Virus record (IMG/VR): IMGVR_UViG_3300046321_000114
Location: 1 to 20,022 of that record
Strand: one strand, 5' to 3'
Length of the DNA stretch: 20,022 nucleotides
DNA from: a virus
The position numbers were made by a program, and so were the translations under genes. Shown here piece by piece: positions 8,247 to 13,826 of this stretch. The notes beneath the pieces are model-generated. The model did not search any database. It saw only the letters and a program-made list of their open reading frames with translations, and was not told where the DNA came from. Positions within the stretch are counted from its first letter, which is position 1; every line of letters begins with the position of its first letter.

Positions 8247-8727
8247 TTTCTTCTATGTATTTACCTTCATCAATTAACTTCTTCATAGTCTTCCAATTCA
8301 TTCCAAAATCTTTCTGGAAGTGTGGGTAGTCCCATTTCTTACCATTGGTTAAGAACCCGTTAGTATAACCAGCTTCTACAAAAATCTGTGTTATTTCTAG
8401 CCAATCTGCTATACCATCCTTGTCTCCATCCTTTTTCATATCATAGGATAACTTCTCAAAAACACCATCATTATTTAAATCATAAAGAATTGCTATATCA
8501 AAAGCTAAGCCATACTGGTGTATTGATTGCCAAGCTTTAGCATTAGTAACTTTTGGTCTTTTTAAAAATAATGCGTCCTGTTCCTCAGGAGTACGTAAAG
8601 TTGAAGTTAACCTCAATCTCACACCTTTACCTAGCATTTTGTTGTTTACCTTTTCATAAAGTTTACGAACTTCTTCCCTAATCTTAGGGTGTAAAAGTTT
8701 TATTCTTTCTAGTGTTATATTATCCAT
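8221..8727 (-). CDS. endolysin, M15-type peptidoglycan peptidase
   Basis: 168 residues. It carries the zinc motif of the VanY/L-alanyl-D-glutamate peptidase family (M15): SIHQYGLAFD with H70 and D77, and WDYPHF with H136. R45 in STLRT is the usual upstream Arg. Between them are two Asp-rich loops (DLNNDG near 84-89, DGDKDGIADWLE near 100-111) that look like calcium-binding loops and occur in related phage enzymes. It cuts the peptide part of peptidoglycan at lysis. There is no signal peptide, so it depends on the holin. I chose the ATG at 8727 rather than 8763 because it starts the conserved helix and gives an 8-base overlap with the holin stop. Confidence 0.9.
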   Translation of the reverse strand: MDNITLERIKLLHPKIREEVRKLYEKVNNKMLGKGVRLRLTSTLRTPEEQDALFLKRPKVTNAKAWQSIHQYGLAFDIAILYDLNNDGVFEKLSYDMKKDGDKDGIADWLEITQIFVEAGYTNGFLTNGKKWDYPHFQKDFGMNWKTMKKLIDEGKYIEENGNKYITI

Positions 8728-9211
8728 TTGTAATTTTATTTTTAAGACTCCAGAAGGAATCAATTAATTTACCTGCTTTTCCTATAATGTCAAAACCTGC
8801 CCTTTTCATATTTTCTACTAAAGTACTGTACATCTCAATAGCAAAGCAAAATCCTATTACTAATTCTGTTACGCCAAAACTTTTACTTGTTAAACTATTG
8901 AATTGAAACTTTCTATCAAAGAAGACATACTCAATTGCTGCCGAACCTAGTATAAGTAAAATGTAGCCAATACCTTTTATAACGGAATCCCTAGCTCTGC
9001 TACTCTCAAAGGAGTGTCCGCTTGCTGGCATTGGTTTGTCACCCCTCTTAATCTCTTGGTAAGTGGCAAGCCACCCCGTTAGAAAATCAGCGATGAACGC
9101 TCCTAGTAATAAAATCAAAGCCCAGTGTAGGTTGTTGAAAACTGGGAATGTAAAAGCTGATAGCAGGAATAACCTACCTGAAAAACTGCTTAGTAATACT
9201 TCATATTTCAT
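8720..9211 (-). CDS. holin (phage_holin_4 / toxin-secretion holin type)
   Basis: 163 residues when started at 9211. Hydrophobic segments lie at about 27-47 (WALILLLGAFIADFLTGWL), 80-97 (IKGIGYILLILGSAAIEYV) and 112-130. Between the first two is a charged loop with SSRARDS, as in the holin family of which TcdE is a member. It forms the inner-membrane lesions that release the endolysin. It is the first gene of the lysis operon. A longer frame opens at 9319, but its start would lie upstream of the promoter element at 9271-9278. The ATG at 9211 has the A-rich context seen elsewhere. Confidence 0.85.
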   Translation of the reverse strand: MKYEVLLSSFSGRLFLLSAFTFPVFNNLHWALILLLGAFIADFLTGWLATYQEIKRGDKPMPASGHSFESSRARDSVIKGIGYILLILGSAAIEYVFFDRKFQFNSLTSKSFGVTELVIGFCFAIEMYSTLVENMKRAGFDIIGKAGKLIDSFWSLKNKITNG

Positions 9212-9262
9212 ATTTTTATGGTTTATTTGATATCCAGTTTTTAGCTGGAACGTAATTATTTG

Positions 9263-9278
9263 TATATTTGCAAAGATA
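9263..9278. promoter_or_regulatory. two face-to-face promoter elements of divergent genes
   Basis: Plus-strand TATATTTG (9263-9270) abuts minus-strand TATCTTTG (9271-9278). The first should drive the basic-protein gene at 9303, the second the holin operon. Each transcript would begin inside the other's -7 element, so simultaneous polymerase binding is unlikely. No clear -33 boxes are visible. Confidence 0.6.
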
Positions 9279-9302
9279 ATCAAATAATTAAAGACTACAT
9301 TT

Positions 9303-9560
9303 ATGGCAGCAATAAGCAAGAGTGCTAAATACTACGCAAACAACCCAGCAGCACGGAAGAAGAAGGCTGCTACAGACAAAAAAATAAACGCTAGACCTGA
9401 GCAAATTAAGAAAAGGGTTGAATCAAATGCCAAAGTTCGAGAACGTAAAGCAGCTGGTAAATCTACAAAAGGTCTCGACTATGACCACTCAGTTAATAGG
9501 TTTGTAAAAACATCCACAAACAGAGGACGAGCTGGTGAAGGTGGAAGAAAAAAGAAGTAA
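9303..9560 (+). CDS. small highly basic protein, possibly DNA-binding
   Basis: 85 residues, very rich in Lys, Arg and Ala and without hydrophobic stretches. The first half is helical and charged (RKKKAATDKKINARPEQIKK). The second half has GLDYDHSVNRFVKTSTNRGR, then a Gly/Lys-rich end. Small proteins with a G-x-D-x-x-H ... S-x-N-R pattern recur in phage genomes, to my recollection without a settled function. It is the only plus-strand gene in the left block and faces the winged-helix gene convergently. It has its own promoter element at 9263. Nucleic-acid binding is inferred from composition. Confidence 0.75.
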   Translation: MAAISKSAKYYANNPAARKKKAATDKKINARPEQIKKRVESNAKVRERKAAGKSTKGLDYDHSVNRFVKTSTNRGRAGEGGRKKK

Positions 9561-9564
9561 AATA

Positions 9565-9592
9565 AAAGCCCTTACTCTTCAGCAGGGGCTTT
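9565..9592. terminator. bidirectional terminator between convergent genes
   Basis: AAAGCCC pairs with GGGCTTT across a 14-base loop. Going leftward the stem is followed by a T-rich stretch, and it also closes the rightward basic-protein gene. It overlaps the last codons of the leftward gene at 9572. Confidence 0.6.
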
Positions 9593-10186
9593 GTCATTAT
9601 TCATCTTCTTGATAATATCCATGTAGTAGTTATTGATTCTAGGTGCATCTTTCCTCGCCAACTCATTTGATACTGGATTCATTGGTATCTCATCGACCCC
9701 ACAAGCATACCTGTGCATTTTGTTACACATGATTTTTGCTTTTTGGGTTAATGTGTATAAGGTGTGAGTCTTAGCAGTTTTTAATCTCCAGACCTTTACC
9801 CAACCTTCATCTTCAAACTTTGTAAGAGTTTTTACTGAATACAAACCTAAAAGTTTGTGGTAATCATCAAACTGCTTTCTGGAAAAAGCTCCTATACCAT
9901 AAAGGTACAACAAGAACTCAATCTCTGGTTTGCTTAACTCTGGGTAATTTTCTACTGCCCACTTAAACACAACTCTAATATACTTCAAAAAGTCATACTC
10001 TACCCTAGACCTAAATCTTGGATAAGGTTCTTTTGTGTTAGTTTTTATAGTATTACCATAACCGTCCTTGTACGAATGGTGTTTTTCTATTCTAGCCTTA
10101 GCTCCAGCTTTACCAGCCTTGCCCTGCTTTTCTTCTAACTCTCTTACTTTCTCTCTGTGCCACGGTAGGCTTCCTATTTTTGCCAT
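9572..10186 (-). CDS. winged-helix-type DNA-binding protein
   Basis: 204 residues when started at 10186. The basic Gly/Lys-rich N-terminus contains GKAGKAGAKARIEKHH. Residues of about 60-150 are helical and end in a helix-turn-wing pattern (LLGLYSVKTLTKFEDEGWVKVWR, then HTLYTLTQKAKIMCNKMHR), like MarR/PadR-type regulators. It may regulate phage genes or act in packaging; the sequence does not decide. The longer frame from 10204 is rejected because its first codons overlap the promoter element at 10202-10209. It forms a transcript of its own that ends at the hairpin at 9565. Confidence 0.7.
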   Translation of the reverse strand: MAKIGSLPWHREKVRELEEKQGKAGKAGAKARIEKHHSYKDGYGNTIKTNTKEPYPRFRSRVEYDFLKYIRVVFKWAVENYPELSKPEIEFLLYLYGIGAFSRKQFDDYHKLLGLYSVKTLTKFEDEGWVKVWRLKTAKTHTLYTLTQKAKIMCNKMHRYACGVDEIPMNPVSNELARKDAPRINNYYMDIIKKMNNDKAPAEE

Positions 10187-10201
10187 TGAATTTAATTTTA
10201 G

Positions 10202-10209
10202 CAAAGATA
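10202..10209 (-). promoter_or_regulatory. promoter element for the winged-helix gene
   Basis: The minus strand reads TATCTTTG 16 bases before the ATG at 10186. The leader is therefore very short, and the ATG at 10204 is excluded as a start. Confidence 0.55.
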
Positions 10210-10228
10210 CAAAAATAAAATAACTTTG

Positions 10229-10302
10229 AAATACTGGTGGGATTCGAACCCACGACCTTCAGTTTTGCAGACCTCTTCCTTAGACCACTCGGACACAGTA
10301 TA
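10229..10302 (-). tRNA. tRNA-Cys (anticodon GCA)
   Basis: The anticodon loop is CTGCAAA with anticodon GCA. The T-arm is GTGGG-TTCGAAT-CCCAC. The acceptor TATACTG pairs with CAGTATT except at the first pair (T/T). The discriminator is U, as expected for Cys. The anticodon stem is weak, with one or two mismatches. CCA is not encoded. One base separates it from tRNA-Phe. Confidence 0.8.
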
Positions 10303-10303
10303 G

Positions 10304-10376
10304 TGGGACAGGTTGGTTTCGAACCAACTCCTTTGACTTTTCAAACCAATGCTTCTACCAAGTTAGCTTCTGACCC
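10304..10376 (-). tRNA. tRNA-Phe (anticodon GAA)
   Basis: Acceptor GGGTCAG pairs with CTGTCCC with one T/T mismatch. The T-arm is GTTGG-TTCGAAA-CCAAC, the anticodon loop is TTGAAAA with GAA, and the discriminator is A. CCA is not encoded. Confidence 0.85.
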
Positions 10377-10381
10377 TTTTA

Positions 10382-10457
10382 CACAAATGGAAGGATTTGA
10401 ACCTTCAAGCTAGGTTTTGGAGACCTAACTGCACAGCCAACGCTCATAAGTATTTGC
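10382..10457 (-). tRNA. tRNA-Trp (anticodon CCA)
   Basis: The anticodon stem TAGGT/ACCTA is perfect around the loop CTCCAAA. The T-arm is GAAGG-TTCAAAT-CCTTC. Acceptor GCAAATA pairs with CATTTGT except next to the T-arm, with a G-U first pair. The discriminator is G. The D-arm is poorly paired. Its first base appears to be shared with the discriminator of tRNA-Asn. Confidence 0.75.
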
Positions 10458-10529
10458 GGACTAGGTGGGATTCGAACCCACGACCCGATGGTTAACAACC
10501 AACCGCTCTAACCCCTGAGCTACATATCC
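10457..10529 (-). tRNA. tRNA-Asn (anticodon GTT)
   Basis: The D-stem GCTC/GAGC is perfect. The anticodon loop is TTGTTAA with GTT. The T-arm is GTGGG-TTCGAAT-CCCAC. Acceptor GGATATG against CTAGTCC has two mismatches. The discriminator would be G at 10457. Confidence 0.85.
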
Positions 10530-10579
10530 ATTATTTATTTTACAACTTTATAACCACTATTAATTAAAACCTTAATACA

Positions 10580-10587
10580 CAAACTTA
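10580..10587 (-). promoter_or_regulatory. candidate promoter element for the Asn-Trp-Phe-Cys tRNA cluster
   Basis: The minus strand reads TAAGTTTG (TAnnTTTG) about 50 bases before tRNA-Asn, in the 135-base gap that separates it from tRNA-Tyr. No -33 box is evident. Confidence 0.3.
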
Positions 10588-10664
10588 TAAAACAGTCTAG
10601 TGATAAATCCCCTACACCCCATTTCCTAATCAATTACCAAAGCCTTGTACGTTGTGTAATTTTG

Positions 10665-10748
10665 TGGGATGAGGAGGACTCGAACCTCCATTCCATGCGG
10701 ATTATTAGATTTACAGTCTAACGCCTCTTCCAACCGAGCAACCACCCC
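10665..10748 (-). tRNA. tRNA-Tyr (anticodon GTA)
   Basis: This 84-base gene has a long variable arm. The anticodon loop is CTGTAAA with GTA. The T-arm is GGAGG-TTCGAGT-CCTCC. Acceptor GGGGTGG pairs with TCATCCC using two G-U pairs. The discriminator is A. A strong terminator lies 11 bases upstream, so it needs its own promoter, which I could not see. Confidence 0.88.
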
Positions 10749-10759
10749 AATATAAAATA

Positions 10760-10789
10760 AAAAAGCCCTATCGTATGACAGGGCTTTTT
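10760..10789. terminator. strong intrinsic terminator upstream of the tRNA block
   Basis: A perfect 10-bp stem, AAAAAGCCCT / AGGGCTTTTT, has a 10-base loop and T-runs on both strands. It should stop leftward transcription from the gene at 10913-11263 before the tRNAs. The stretch from 10790 to 10912 holds only a small 6-bp hairpin (TTCGAG/CTCGAA) and no gene. Confidence 0.85.
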
Positions 10790-10912
10790 CTATTGCGTAC
10801 TTTTAAAAACTATACTCCAGTTTTACCACATAGATTACCCCGTTCGAGAGAACTCGAATACCAGAAGCAATTATTTGTAAAACTTGTTTTCATTTTTATT
10901 ATCTTTGTTTGT

Positions 10913-11263
10913 TTAATTTACCCCTTGCTCGCTTATGGCATCTGTCTCCGATACGTTTGGTTTTGTTTCTATGTAAAGAAACGTATATGTTCCTGTTTCC
11001 ATTACAGTTGTAACTGTGAATGAATGGATTTGGAAAGGAATTGCACCTGTAGCTAAAACAGCTTTAGCTATTACATCAGGGACTCCAACTGCACCTAACT
11101 TCGCATACTCACCTTCTAATCTTGTTACAACTTCTATAGCTGCTTTAAAAGCATCTAGTGGGGCTGCTATTTGTCCTAACTCTGAACCATCTATTGCTCC
11201 AGATGCATTATCAAATGCGATTTTTACGTTTCTATACTCCGAAATTGCGTTTTGTCTTGCCAT
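10913..11263 (-). CDS. hypothetical protein
   Basis: 116 residues, not recognised. The N-terminal 70 residues are Ala/Glu/Ile-rich and mainly helical (AAPLDAFKAAIEVVTRLEGEYAKLG). The last 40 look beta-structured (FQIHSFTVTTVMETGTYTFLYIETK). There is no signal peptide or membrane segment. Codons are somewhat richer in G and C than those of its neighbours. It is a single-gene unit with a TAnnTTTG element at 11302-11309 upstream and the terminator at 10760-10789 downstream. A small virion or head-associated protein is possible, but nothing proves it. Confidence 0.7.
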   Translation of the reverse strand: MARQNAISEYRNVKIAFDNASGAIDGSELGQIAAPLDAFKAAIEVVTRLEGEYAKLGAVGVPDVIAKAVLATGAIPFQIHSFTVTTVMETGTYTFLYIETKPNVSETDAISEQGVN

Positions 11264-11301
11264 GTTTTATATTTTTATGAGTTTGTTACATTATTGAGAG
11301 G

Positions 11302-11309
11302 CAAAGATA
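11302..11309 (-). promoter_or_regulatory. promoter element for the gene at 10913-11263
   Basis: The minus strand reads TATCTTTG 39 bases before the ATG. The region where a -33 box should lie is T-rich without a clear TTG. Confidence 0.5.
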
Positions 11310-11326
11310 AGCAATTTATTTTAATG

Positions 11327-11560
11327 TTAAAAAACTGGGTTATGACATGCCTTAATAAATGACCTAAGTCTCTTATTTTCAACCACTAAGGGGTGTTTTT
11401 CTGAATAAGATTTTACGTCAGATTTAAGTGGTTCTTTTGTTCTTTCTAGGAAATCCTTATACCTTTGAACCTCATCATCAATCATATCTGGATTATCCAG
11501 TATTACTCGGTGCAAACATTCTATGAAAGCTGCTATATTAAAAACTATTCTACGTTTCAT
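11327..11560 (-). CDS. hypothetical protein
   Basis: 77 residues, charged, probably all helical and without membrane segments. It has RRIVFNIAAFIECLHRVIL at the start, acidic and Lys-rich helices in the middle, and FIKACHNPVF at the end. I do not recognise a family. It is preceded by a TAnnTTTG element at 11583-11590 and lies between the gene at 10913-11263 and the serine recombinase in the same orientation. Confidence 0.65.
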   Translation of the reverse strand: MKRRIVFNIAAFIECLHRVILDNPDMIDDEVQRYKDFLERTKEPLKSDVKSYSEKHPLVVENKRLRSFIKACHNPVF

Positions 11561-11582
11561 ATTTTAATTTATTGATTATACA

Positions 11583-11590
11583 CAAAGGTA
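11583..11590 (-). promoter_or_regulatory. promoter element for the gene at 11327-11560
   Basis: The minus strand reads TACCTTTG 22 bases before the ATG and just after the recombinase stop codon region. No -33 box is seen. Confidence 0.5.
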
Positions 11591-11596
11591 ATGATT

Positions 11597-12295
11597 TTAT
11601 TTATATCTATTATATAACCTTTTCGTCTGAACTTCAGAGAATTGATTTCCTCTACTGGTCTTAAATCCAGATTCATTTAATTTCTGAGTAATTTGCTTGA
11701 AATTGTTTGACTCAGCAAGTGCCACGATAAATGCCCCAGCACGTACGTTATCTTCGTTTTCCAAAGCCTTTTTCACTCTTACTTGTATTGATATATCTCT
11801 AGAGTGTTGTGAAAGGTTCTCGGGCTTACCTAATGACTTCACGATATTACCAGACTTGGAGATGTGGGTTTCACCCTTCTCAATTTTGGTTTTTATCTCA
11901 GCCAAGGCATCCTTTGTTCTCTGACGAATTTTCTTTCTCTCATCTTTAGCAAGTGAGAATTTGATGTCCTTTACAAACTCTGGGTCATGTGGTGATGAAC
12001 ACTCTATGAAGTCAATCTTTGAATCTTCAAGAATCTGTCTGAACTTAAAACCACCACGGGAGATACGGGACATTTCTTTTACAACCAAAGTTGCTTTATT
12101 CACTTTACAAGCTTCAATTGCTGCAATCATACCTTTACGGGACTCTGAAGCCCCTGATTCAATATCGTGAAATTCTCCCACTAATTTCCCATTTTGTGAA
12201 ACAAAGTTCAGAACCGATGTTGCTTGTGCCTTTAATCCAAGACCCGAATTTCCTTGCTCCTCTGTCGATACTCTGTAATATGCTACGTAATTCAT
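11597..12295 (-). CDS. small serine recombinase (resolvase/invertase type)
   Basis: 232 residues from the ATG at 12295, which has the typical leader ending AAACAAAACAAA. The N-terminus YYRVSTEEQ holds the catalytic serine S10 with R8. KEMSRISR near residues 73-80 matches the conserved K-x-D-R-L-x-R block, although Asp is replaced by Ser. A long helix follows (residues of about 115-140). The C-terminal segment, with NFKQITQKLNESGFKTSRG, is a helix-turn-helix as in the resolvase 'recombinase' domain. It cuts and rejoins DNA at paired short sites, giving resolution, inversion or integration. It lacks the long C-terminal region of large serine integrases. A longer frame from 12382 is rejected because it overlaps a better small gene and joins no conserved sequence. 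Confidence 0.9.
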   Translation of the reverse strand: MNYVAYYRVSTEEQGNSGLGLKAQATSVLNFVSQNGKLVGEFHDIESGASESRKGMIAAIEACKVNKATLVVKEMSRISRGGFKFRQILEDSKIDFIECSSPHDPEFVKDIKFSLAKDERKKIRQRTKDALAEIKTKIEKGETHISKSGNIVKSLGKPENLSQHSRDISIQVRVKKALENEDNVRAGAFIVALAESNNFKQITQKLNESGFKTSRGNQFSEVQTKRLYNRYK

Positions 12296-12311
12296 TTTGT
12301 TTTGTTTTAAA

Positions 12312-12395
12312 TTATTCTTCAAATCTTTCTGGATAGTAATACCTCTCAAAACCATCATCTTGGTCGGGCATATCTTCATCATACCAATCTGCCAT
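12312..12395 (-). CDS. 27-residue acidic peptide upstream of the recombinase
   Basis: A short frame starts MADWYDEDMPDQDDGF and ends in a Tyr/Glu/Arg-rich tail. It stops 16 bases before the recombinase ATG. It lies in a different frame from the recombinase and begins about 30 bases after the best promoter of the left block. Its length is unusual, but its position and start context argue for translation. It could be a leader peptide or a small regulator of the recombinase. Confidence 0.5.
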   Translation of the reverse strand: MADWYDEDMPDQDDGFERYYYPERFEE

Positions 12396-12425
12396 ATTAT
12401 TTATTATTTAAATTATTTGATGAGG

Positions 12426-12456
12426 CAAAGATATAATAACGTTTGTTAATCTGCAA
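12426..12456 (-). promoter_or_regulatory. promoter of the recombinase operon
   Basis: The minus strand has TATCTTTG (12433-12426) and, 19 bases upstream, TTGC (12456-12453). This is a good two-box Bacteroidota promoter directed leftward into the acidic peptide and recombinase genes. Confidence 0.7.
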
Positions 12457-12489
12457 GCCTTTTTTAATTTATTTATACTATAAGATTTC

Positions 12490-12564
12490 TCTATGGTAAA
12501 TTAAATCTCCATAGTAATTACCTATAATAGATAACCTTATACTATAGCTAAAATCTATGGTAAA
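12490..12564 (+). repeat. CTATGG repeats in the divergent region (possible operators)
   Basis: TCTATGGTAAA occurs at 12490-12500 and again at 12554-12564. An inverted copy, CCATAG, lies at 12509-12514. They sit between the leftward recombinase promoter and the rightward element at 12613, a natural place for a regulator that controls both. Confidence 0.45.
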
Positions 12565-12612
12565 CACTGGCTTTATAGAGAAAAAGTATACAGACCATAA
12601 GAAACTTTTACT

Positions 12613-12620
12613 TATCTTTG
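12613..12620 (+). promoter_or_regulatory. rightward promoter element for an untranslated transcript
   Basis: TATCTTTG lies on the plus strand, pointing into a region with no good gene that ends at the terminator at 13090. No -33 TTG is visible. Confidence 0.45.
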
Positions 12621-12785
12621 TGGCTCATTATAAAACAAGGGAGTGCATACCCATGATAGATTAATGGACTATCGACTATATTTATCTTCGAGGGAAGAAT
12701 GTTCAAGTAGTTATGCATGCGAGGGGAAGTTTTTAACTTCTTTTGGTGAGTTACCATCGGGTAGCAACAAACAACTGTTGAAGGG

Positions 12786-12930
12786 ATACCATTTTAAAGG
12801 GTCAGTATTTTTTTTAAAAAGGGTTTATTCTTAACAGGCTTCGCTAAAGGGATTGATTTCTATTTTTTTATAAATAGTTCTCTTTTCCTTTCAGCGAAGC
12901 TGTATCTAAGAAAACCTTTTAAATGGTAGT
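12786..12930. repeat. large imperfect inverted repeat
   Basis: Three paired blocks nest. TACCATTTTAAAGG pairs with CCTTTTAAATGGTA at the base, GGTTTATTCTTA with TAAGAAAACC in the middle, and GCTTCGCT with AGCGAAGC at the top. The apical region has CTATTT/AAATAG. The AAAGG-type 5' segment occurs twice (near 12797 and 12819), so the 3' CCTTTT can pair in two exclusive ways. It could be an RNA switch, or a recombination site for the nearby serine recombinase. Confidence 0.7.
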
Positions 12931-13089
12931 ATTATATAATAATATATATTATAATAAATATTCTAATAGATAAAACTTATAGTAATACAAGTTAAGAAAT
13001 AGACAAAAAGTATACATGACAAAGAGAACATGTATAAGAAATAGAGAAATTTATACATAAAGAAAAGTCCAGACTAAAATAAATTCAAG

Positions 13090-13112
13090 ACCCTGTTAAT
13101 TCAGGGTTTTTT
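13090..13112 (+). terminator. intrinsic terminator
   Basis: ACCCTG/CAGGGT stem with a 6-base loop followed by six T's on the plus strand. There is no T-run in the other direction. Confidence 0.8.
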
Positions 13113-13174
13113 CGTTTCTAAACACTTCTGTTTAGCAAGATGTGAATATAAATAGGGTTTTAAGGTCAGTTTTT

Positions 13175-13213
13175 AGGGTTTTAGGCTCGAAAATGGCTTT
13201 AAAACCCTTTTTT
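13175..13213 (+). terminator. second intrinsic terminator
   Basis: AGGGTTTTAGGC pairs with GCTTTAAAACCCT, followed by a T-run. It is a rightward terminator 60 bases after the first. Together they insulate the downstream region. Confidence 0.7.
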
Positions 13214-13289
13214 GTGACTTCACTTCGTGAGATATTTGCTTGACAGTAGTTTTTTGAAGATTTTATTGATGTGGGGTGAAGAATAGAAG

Positions 13290-13302
13290 TGACAAGTTGT
13301 CA
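13290..13302. promoter_or_regulatory. dyad operator copy 1
   Basis: TGACAAGTTGTCA is a perfect 6-bp inverted repeat around one central base. It is the first of three similar boxes. Confidence 0.55.
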
Positions 13303-13443
13303 TGTTATGTCAGGTGTTGTAAATGTTGGGGAGGAAAGGGGCGATTTACGGAGTTGGTTGACAAAATCGTTTGATAAAAAATTTTATAAAAAAATTTTTT
13401 GAAGGGGCTCTTTTGAAAAATATTTACAAAAATCGGGAGATTA

Positions 13444-13473
13444 GGGACTATATAGGGTATCGGGGGTCTGGGG
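13444..13473 (+). other. G-run cluster, possible G-quadruplex
   Basis: Four G-runs (3, 3, 5 and 4 G's) have spacers of 8, 4 and 3 bases on the plus strand. The first loop is longer than the classical limit. It is notable in such AT-rich DNA. Confidence 0.4.
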
Positions 13474-13590
13474 TGAAAAGGAAAACGGGATTTTTCCTAC
13501 GGGGTGGGGTCTCTGATTCTGGTTTTGCTGGTTTTCGTTTCAAATTTTCTTTTCGTAGTTGTCTGGTTCTCAGCCCGTTACGTGTACTCT

Positions 13591-13632
13591 CGTGTGTGTG
13601 CGTGTGCGTGTGTACGTGTGTGCGTGTGTATA
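13591..13632. repeat. 42-bp alternating purine-pyrimidine tract
   Basis: Every base alternates pyrimidine/purine, mostly GT steps with interspersed CG and TA. This is a sequence class that can adopt left-handed Z-DNA under negative supercoiling. It is absent elsewhere in the window. Confidence 0.85.
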
Positions 13633-13799
13633 ATAATAGCCTTGTGTAATAGCCTTGTAATGTGGTGTTATATCTGGGTTGATAACGTTTGTTGAATAGA
13701 TGTTTAACAAAGGTTATTGAATTTGTAACCCTGATTAACTACTTTTTATTTTTGTCTGGAGTAAGGCACTCCGATAGATTAAAGACTGTAGGCAAAGAA

Positions 13800-13807
13800 C
13801 AAAGATA
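13800..13807 (-). promoter_or_regulatory. possible leftward promoter element
   Basis: The minus strand reads TATCTTTG just left of operator copy 2, which would lie in its spacer. No leftward gene follows. A hairpin GGAGT/ACTCC lies about 40 bases downstream. Weak support. Confidence 0.3.
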
Positions 13808-13813
13808 TTTATG

Positions 13814-13826
13814 TGACATGTTGTCA
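13814..13826. promoter_or_regulatory. dyad operator copy 2
   Basis: TGACATGTTGTCA has 5-bp arms around TGT. It is the second of three boxes. It lies in the spacer of the leftward TAnnTTTG element at 13800. Confidence 0.55.

Larger units (their letters stand above)
12627..13112 (+). ncRNA. candidate untranslated RNA between promoter and terminator
   Basis: A TAnnTTTG element at 12613 and an intrinsic terminator at 13090-13112 bracket about 485 bases without a credible gene. The only frame of some length (12643-12834) starts with GTG and has an implausible composition. Local helices include GATAG/CTATC, GAAGTT/AACTTC, TACC/GGTA and CAAC/GTTG. The second half contains a large stem whose top is GCTTCGCT/AGCGAAGC. 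The segment 12929-12985 is almost pure A/T. It could be a regulatory RNA or a long leader. Confidence 0.4.

Noticed and set aside
10839-10862. Possible tRNA remnant with TTCGAG...CTCGAA
   Set aside because: It is only a 6-bp hairpin; no acceptor or anticodon arm can be drawn on either strand.
10900-10907. Plus-strand TATCTTTG pointing into the gene at 10913-11263
   Set aside because: It would make only antisense RNA and its nearest TTTG is 22 bases upstream; too little support to call a promoter.
12643-12834. Plus-strand frame of 63 codons starting with GTG
   Set aside because: Odd composition, a rare start, no usable leader, and it runs through hairpins of the candidate RNA. No resemblance to any family.
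13060-13080. GAAAAGTCCAGAC, resembling the conserved 5' box of RNase P RNA
   Set aside because: A terminator follows within 30 bases, and the distal conserved parts of RNase P RNA are absent.
13130-13210. TAGGGTTTTA repeats, resembling telomere-like units
   Set aside because: Only two copies, one of which forms the stem of an intrinsic terminator.
13371-13649. Plus-strand frame of 92 codons in the G-rich region
   Set aside because: It translates the GT repeat as a Cys/Val run, and the rest has no protein-like pattern; best explained by lack of stops in G-rich DNA.
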